Source: Diadema setosum (taxonomy: Eukaryota; Echinodermata; Echinoidea; Diadematoida; Diadematidae). Taken from it: a DNA stretch of 64,000 bases. The notes beneath the pieces were generated by a model. The model was given only the letters and a program-made list of their open reading frames with translations, was not told where the DNA came from and searched no databases. The DNA is taken from contig NC_092685.1 in the NCBI RefSeq assembly GCF_964275005.1, forward strand, positions 12,874,571 to 12,938,570. Direction: 5' to 3'. Of the stretch, positions 58,301 to 64,000 are shown in pieces. The position numbers were made by a program, and so were the translations under genes. Positions within the stretch are counted from its first letter, which is position 1. Every line of letters starts with the position of its first letter.

Positions 58301-60789
58301 TCCTCTGATAGTCTGTGCAGCTGTGCAAATACAATATAAAGCAATATGAATTACAATATGTATATAATCACTATCATTGTAATTAACATCATCGTTATGA
58401 CCAAACCCATCACTGTCACCATCAGTATCATTATCATCAAAGATTAAACTTCTAGTCAAGATCCATTTATCTTTGGAGTTATTTTTAAGGAAAGAACTGC
58501 AACAACCATATACATTCAAAAGGACGATTACAGGACTAATTTTGTCAACCTTCATATCCCATCTGCTGTACCAAGGGGTGATAAATGATGTATGAGGAGC
58601 ATATAACAATAGCCATGGGTATTTCTTCGTGTGCATCATCCTTTCGAAAATAACTTCGTGACAAATCATACTCTAAGCGAATGAATGAAGGAATAAATTT
58701 TTACCATGAAATATGAAGTATGAAATACGTGTAAACATCAAAGACATGTCAAACTACAACATGAAAGAAATTGAACGCTGTATGTAGAAACATATCAATT
58801 GATGTTAACCTAATATATAAGTAAATGGAGAAATTAACAATGAATAAAAGCTCATTAAGTTAGTACTGTTATGAATCATTTCTCACTGAAAGTTGACTGA
58901 CCGCTCAAAATGATTTCGTCACAAACAAAGGAGATGTAAAAGTTAAAACTTGGGCAATAATCATAACACTCCAGGAAATGCATGCATAACAACAGTATAA
59001 TGAGAGACTTTGCAACCTCATACATGTCATAGATATATACTATAAAACCTGTCTACACATGCATGACATGTTTCAGAACCAAAGACCTCATTTGCTGTTT
59101 GTTTGTTGTTGTTTTTATTATTTTCATTCTGTTTGAAAGGTATGTCGAGACGAGTTCTGTTCACTGGGCTGGGAATTCCCAAGTATTGTTCATGCAATAT
59201 GACAATTTCAATTTCGTTTAAAGGCTGATCTGGTCTGAATCGTAGATTCCCTACACCATCTATATGTTTGTGTGTTGTCGGATTTTTTTTTTCTATTTTG
59301 TATGTTAGATTGACCAAGTTCTGCATGTTTGTATAAGTGACATTGTGTATATTCGCCCTGCGTGTATGGTCTGCATTGTTTGATAAAGAATGCTTGTTTT
59401 CCTAGGTTGCTTCTAACTTGGCTAGACGCTTGTCTCAGATACGTTTTATTGTCATTTCGGCCTCATAATGATAATCACCATCTTCCTTGGTGTAATGTTT
59501 CATGAAGACACTCATAGAGATGCGATGATCTCATGCGAGAGGATTGTAAGCACGCTAGTTTTGCATCTATGATATCATAATAACGAGGGAGTATCCCACC
59601 TCCCTGGTACAGAGGACCTCCAGGTAAACTTATCGAAACTGTGAGATCCAGGCAATGCCAAATTCAAGGAATTCTTGGCTCTCGAGTTCGAGCGGACAAT
59701 GATATATAAAACCACATTCAAGTTTTGATTCCACTCGCTTTTCATTTCTCGCGAGTTATAAGTGGTGCTTTATGATAAGTTTCCTTATGTAATATGATGT
59801 AATAAGAATCGCGTCTCTTCATTTAATGCAGTCTACATCCTGATGTTTGTTTGTTTGTTTGGTTGTTGGAAACTATACGCTGGAAACGGACGATTGATTA
59901 TTCTGAATGTCATAGAGCACGTCATTCTCATCTGCCACTGAGTATTCATATGTCAATTATCTGCAAAGCATGTTTTGAATAGTATGCATTCATCGTTTGT
60001 TTCTTGTTTTTTAATGCGTTTCCATGGGGATATAAAGCAGTTGAAAGCTTCTAAAAAGATTGCTTTTCGAGATACTATTTCATGGTCGAGCTTTGAACCC
60101 CTGTCGTTATTTTGCATGCCACCAGATTAAATTGGTCCACCAATCCTGTAGCGCACAATTCTGCATCTCCTATTCATTTGTGTCCTTTTTGACCTATAGG
60201 GCATGAGGATTCTACTCTATCGTTCAATACCTCGCTGTGACCCAGATTTACTCAGCACTGAATACAAGAAAAAAAAATGGTGCAAAGGGTGAGGGATTTC
60301 TTTCCTAGTCATCTTTGTTCTGCATTCAGCGATGCCCCACTTGGGTAGCTGACCTGAAAGACTCTTAGCCATCTCCATCAAAAAATAAAGAGCGTAATTG
60401 TACAGCTATGGAATCAACCTCCTTTCACCCTTTGGGTGATACAGTTTTGAAATTGTCTTGTGTAAATCTACATGAGAATTCCTGCTTATACTGACAGAGA
60501 GATTTTGGGTGCATATTCATTAATCTAGTACCCTTCAGATCGACGTAAGTTAGGAGTACAAAAGGATTCATGAGACATTACGTCTCCTAGTACAAAAGTA
60601 GTAATGCCAAGTCTTGTTAGCAGACGATACGGACGAGTTCTGGTTTAGTCATTGTGCAGCGCGAAACGGGTTTCCCTGCCTTGACTACACGACGCTGTCA
60701 CTCATCCATAAATTCGATGGGTTCATGTCATGCACGCATGGTTCAAGTTGCAAATGTCACAACATATTGCAAGCTGTATTAATAGCCTG
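55351..60789. other. long intergenic stretch
   Basis: I found a C run plus (CA)n at 56730-56762, (CTGT)n at 58007-58032, GT-rich sequence at 58055-58140 and GTTTG repeats at 59843-59861. Open frames such as 59027-59326 (minus) have no recognised motif. Confidence 0.4.
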
Positions 60790-60941
60790 TCAGTCGTGCA
60801 GCTGCCAGGAGGTTGTCATGCATGGTCCTACATCACTCTCTCCATGGAGGGAGCTCCGTGCTCCCTCCAGACTTTTGCCAGAGTTGACGGGACCGCGGGG
60901 AGATCCAGTGCTGTCGCTGTAACCCGAATCGTCTTCTGGTA
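60790..60941 (-). CDS. possible terminal exon of an unrecognised minus-strand gene
   Basis: On the minus strand, a TTTACTAACAG acceptor is followed by about 50 codons and TGA. They encode PEDDSGYSDSTGSPRGPVNS, then GKSLEGARSSLHGESDVGP and CMTTSWQLHD. It is GC-rich, acidic and Ser/Gly-rich, like a disordered cytosolic tail. The opposite strand is open too but less protein-like. Upstream exons would lie to the right. I could not identify them, nor the protein. Confidence 0.35.
60845..60869. repeat. perfect 10-bp stem hairpin
   Basis: TGGAGGGAGC and its exact complement GCTCCCTCCA surround a five-base loop, TCCGT. It lies inside the putative exon 60790-60941, so it constrains codons there. Confidence 0.85.
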
Positions 60942-62279
60942 CTGTTAGTAAAGTTACGCTTCGCAACATAAAGGAGTTAACGTCTGGTAACTCCTTGATC
61001 ACATTGACCTGTTCACGCTTTACCTATCAGGGCAGGAATGGAATATTTCATTTGATCCATTGGTTTCTGTGGCAGTATTATCATGCGATCGCGGGAAACA
61101 CGAATCTTTTGTGTACGATAACAATGCCCTTGATGTGCTTGAAGACCTTGTAGCAAATAAAGTTTATTGGTCATACGAGTGGAGATGTAATAGCTCTGTG
61201 TCTTCACTTTGCGAGAATTGACAACTTGCACATTCCTTCTGAAATATGTTTCGTCCCACATAAATACGTGCATTTTATCTTGCCTTATCATCTTTTTTTT
61301 TAATCTCTCCAGATCAGATAATCTAATCTATAGGCCTATAGGCCCACATCACTCGTCTGTATACTAAACCTCTGTTAGAGGAGTTGTAATCCGCGTTGTA
61401 ACTTTTGTTAATTTGTTTGCTTGTATCATTTCTATCTGAGAAGAAGGCTGGATAGCCCATATTCAGCTGCAATAGCTCATCTTCCATGGACTCTCCAATA
61501 CGCGCGTGTGCTTTGGTTCTTCCTCCCCTCTGCTTGCTTTGATGATCATCCTTTATACTTCTCAAAATGAAGGGCAGGATTTTTGACCGGAGAACTCGTG
61601 CGTTTGAAATACGCGTAAGTCGTTTTGAGGGCTGTTTTATTTTTTTCAGATGGCTTTTCGTCACACCGTTATAGTATGATCTGAGGCGAAAGGCTGATGC
61701 AGTTAAATGCTCGTGAAAGTGAGATATGAGAAGACAACAGTAAGAAGGATGCGTACAATGTATGAGCTCTCCGGTGGTTCTCGTTGCATGTACCCCACAT
61801 GGTTAATGACCTCAACATCTCGCTGTGACACTCGCCTACACGTACACGTGCTTTATACCAAGGAGGCACCATGTCTCCTCGGGAAAACGTACACGAGCAC
61901 GCGAACGTGAGCACCATACACACTCACCGTATGTTGACAGAGCATACTAATATTTGCCAAAACAAACAGATGACATACAAGGACAGAAATAGCTAGCGTT
62001 CGATGGATTGGATCCAGACTAAGGCAAAGCTCATGTCCTCATTAAGGCTCTCGCACACACGCACACGCACACGCACACACACTCACACCTCCCTCGATGT
62101 CTCCAATTCATCCTCCCTCATTTCTCAGTCCATCAATCAAACTGCGCTTGGATACGATAAAGCGGGGGCGATGATGAAGCATTTGGTGTAATAACTTGTT
62201 GGTGAGCGTATCAGTTCGCGGCGTTCGTCCCCTCTCCAGCTTCTCACGTGTTTCGTTTTACAACACACAAATTCATACA

Positions 62280-62332
<53 letters not shown>

Positions 62333-62418
62333 TCACACATTATCATGTCATCATGTGATCATCACGTCATCATCAGCATCATCACCGTCATCACACTAGA
62401 TCTAGGAACCGAAAGGTC
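60942..62418. other. intergenic or intronic
   Basis: Minus-strand open frames at 61013-61291 and 61323-61664 could belong to the gene ending at 60790, but I cannot find joining splice sites. CA arrays lie at 62054-62088 and 62277-62331. Confidence 0.4.
62277..62331. repeat. (CA)n microsatellite
   Basis: It has about 25 CA units, preceded at 62054 by a shorter, interrupted CA array. Confidence 0.95.
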
Positions 62419-62573
62419 TTAATGGGGATAGCTAGTAACTGATCAGTGGGAATCAGTGGGAATGCTGGGGGATATTTTATTGTTCCAATCCTTGTTGTTG
62501 TGTGAAAACTATTTGCTTCAGAATGGTTAGCATGCCTGTACAGTGACGGGGCATTACTAGCCATCCCCTTTAA
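62419..62573. mobile_element. family-A MITE, copy 3 (internally deleted)
   Basis: TTAA borders, GGGGATAGCTAGTAACTG on the left and ACTAGCCATCCCC on the right match copies at 656 and 6761. Only 155 bp remain because most of the right arm is missing. Confidence 0.85.
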
Positions 62574-63455
62574 TTCCATCCTTCGTAAGTGTGTGCATAA
62601 GCCTATAATAAGAAAGAAATTCAATACATATATCAAACAAAGATTTAAAGTGAAAACATAGTTCTGGTATTCTAGGGTTTGAGAACCCGTCTTGCACCAG
62701 TTCATGCTTGCAATATATCGAAAGAGTCTACCATGCAAGAAACTTACCTGGCTGACGCGATTTGCTGAGAAGATGAGTTGTTTTGGAGTATTTTGAGATC
62801 AAAAGTGTAGAATGATAAAAGTCTGTATGTCGACGTTTATTCCAGAAGGATCACGAATCTAACAAAAAAGAAAAAGTTTCATAGGATGCAATCACGTATG
62901 TAAATAAGATGACGTCATTGCCTCACTACTCTCCCATTGGTTTCCGCAAACAAATGCGGAAAAAGTGTCATGTCGATAGAATTAGCAACGTTATCATTTT
63001 TCCTTAAAAGATGATTACTAAGTTATTAATGATAATATAATGATTGTTTCATTTTCCAAAAATGAGAAATTCAGTGAAAATATGTGAGAAAGGTGAAGAG
63101 TAACATGAGAGGCAATAACATCATCACCGCATCTCATTAGCATAGAGGTTGGGACCAGTATCACTATTAGCCCTGTCTAACAGACACTAGCAAATCAAGC
63201 TATACATCAGTCATCAATGTTATAAGCATGCACTTACGCAGTTGCAAGCTATGCGTTTGAGGTTCCTTCATATTTCACATCTTATTGAGAATAGTCTTTT
63301 GTGTAGATTTCGTACGCTGACACGCTTTCTAGTCACGGTTCACTGTATATCTATATTTTGTTCAGTATGTTTACTCCATCAAAGTGAAGTGAAATATGAA
63401 AATAAATGTGCTATAACTGTCCACTAAGGGTGTATAATACTTGTGAAGTTTCAGT
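62574..63455. other. intergenic, nothing recognised
   Basis: It is AT-rich with no supported exon. Confidence 0.45.
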
Positions 63456-63653
63456 AATTCAATTCGATTCAATTTGATTCAATTCAATTCAATTCAATTC
63501 AATTCAATTCAATTCAATTTCATTCAATTTGGGATTCAGTTTGATTCAATTCAATTCAATTCAATTCAATTCAATTCAATTCAATTCAATTCAATTCAAT
63601 TCAATTCAATTCAATTCAATTCAATACAATTCAATTCAATTCAATTCAATTTA
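63456..63653. repeat. (ATTCA)n pentanucleotide array
   Basis: About 35-38 ATTCA units run with few interruptions (near 63520-63545 and 63625). The same pentamer ends the LINE fossil at 39906-39940, so it may have grown from a retroposon tail. Confidence 0.95.
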
Positions 63654-64000
63654 ATAACGTGATTATGGTCTACGAAATGATTTGAAAGAGGTCCCGCGTT
63701 CAGAGGAGCGAGGAATCCAGCCTTCTTACTTCAGGTGCATTTAAGATATTTCTTTCATTATTATTAATATTGTTTGGATTCCTTGTCACTGATTAAGTAG
63801 GACGATTGTTACCATCTCGGGGAAAAAATAAACAACAACAGAATGCCATTAGCGCTCTGCTCCGGTTGCGGATACGCATTGTATACAAATTTGACGATAC
63901 TTATAAAACAGCATTTTCATTATTCATCAAATGTAAAATATACCGTGTAGTAGAAATTCTACGTCGGAGGAGGAGGATCGAGAGGACGTGGGGATCATTA
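63654..64000. other. right edge of the window
   Basis: No gene or repeat family is recognised. Confidence 0.45.

Noticed and set aside
1-64000. tRNA, rRNA, snRNA genes or CRISPR-like arrays
   Set aside because: Reading for B-box-like GGTTCRANNCC, snRNA landmarks and spaced direct repeats found no convincing case. The regular arrays are microsatellites or duplicated units.

Overview
This is a eukaryotic, intron-containing, AT-rich and very repeat-rich stretch of nuclear DNA. The two recognisable host genes are both animal genes: an SLC51A-like organic solute transporter alpha and a GGACT-like gamma-glutamylamine cyclotransferase. Gene density is low and introns are long. Short TTAA-flanked inverted-repeat elements are numerous, and microsatellites and homopolymer C/A tracts are abundant. 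Together these suggest a marine invertebrate, most likely an echinoderm or another invertebrate deuterostome. I cannot fix the species from the sequence alone.

Layout. Positions 1-7.1 kb hold the 3' half of the SLC51A-like gene on the + strand (exons 1027-1088, 1361-1484, 2958-3210, 4695-5227). Its introns and flanks are invaded by MITEs of families A, B and F. At 8.8-9.9 kb there is a 1.15-kb CpG-rich giant palindrome, and at 10.06-11.49 kb a 1.4-kb terminal-inverted-repeat element. From 11.9 to 19.1 kb runs a 7.2-kb element. It has matching terminal repeats, dense subterminal GACTTAAA/GGATTTA motifs, a tandem array of RFX X-box-like sites, a candidate promoter (CCAAT, CRE, ETS) at its right end, and a damaged multi-exon minus-strand gene of unknown family.

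From 19.1 to 26.0 kb I see only simple repeats and unrecognised sequence. Positions 26,023-31,613 are a complete, young LTR retrotransposon in minus orientation: two 735-bp LTRs, a 4-bp CATC target duplication and a tRNA-Leu-type primer binding site. Its single long ORF joins an Arg/Ser/His/Pro-rich region to an orphan integrase zinc-binding (H2C2) domain and has no RT, protease or integrase core. Microsatellites, duplicated 150-170 bp units and two adjoining family-B MITEs occupy 32-36.5 kb. The GGACT-like gene is at 36,783-38,665 (two exons). A fossil LINE reverse transcriptase lies near 39.6 kb.

The remaining 40-64 kb is mostly intergenic. It holds a mariner-like MITE (44.1 kb), an AT-rich inverted repeat (45.2 kb), retroposon tails (48.2 and 48.8 kb), a foldback element (49 kb), a possible terminal exon of a minus-strand gene (60.8 kb), a third family-A MITE (62.4 kb) and a 200-bp ATTCA-type satellite (63.5 kb).

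The two host genes do not form an operon or obvious pathway. The strongest candidates for something undescribed are the 7.2-kb element with its X-box array and unknown gene, and the single-ORF LTR element with the RS-rich/H2C2 fusion.
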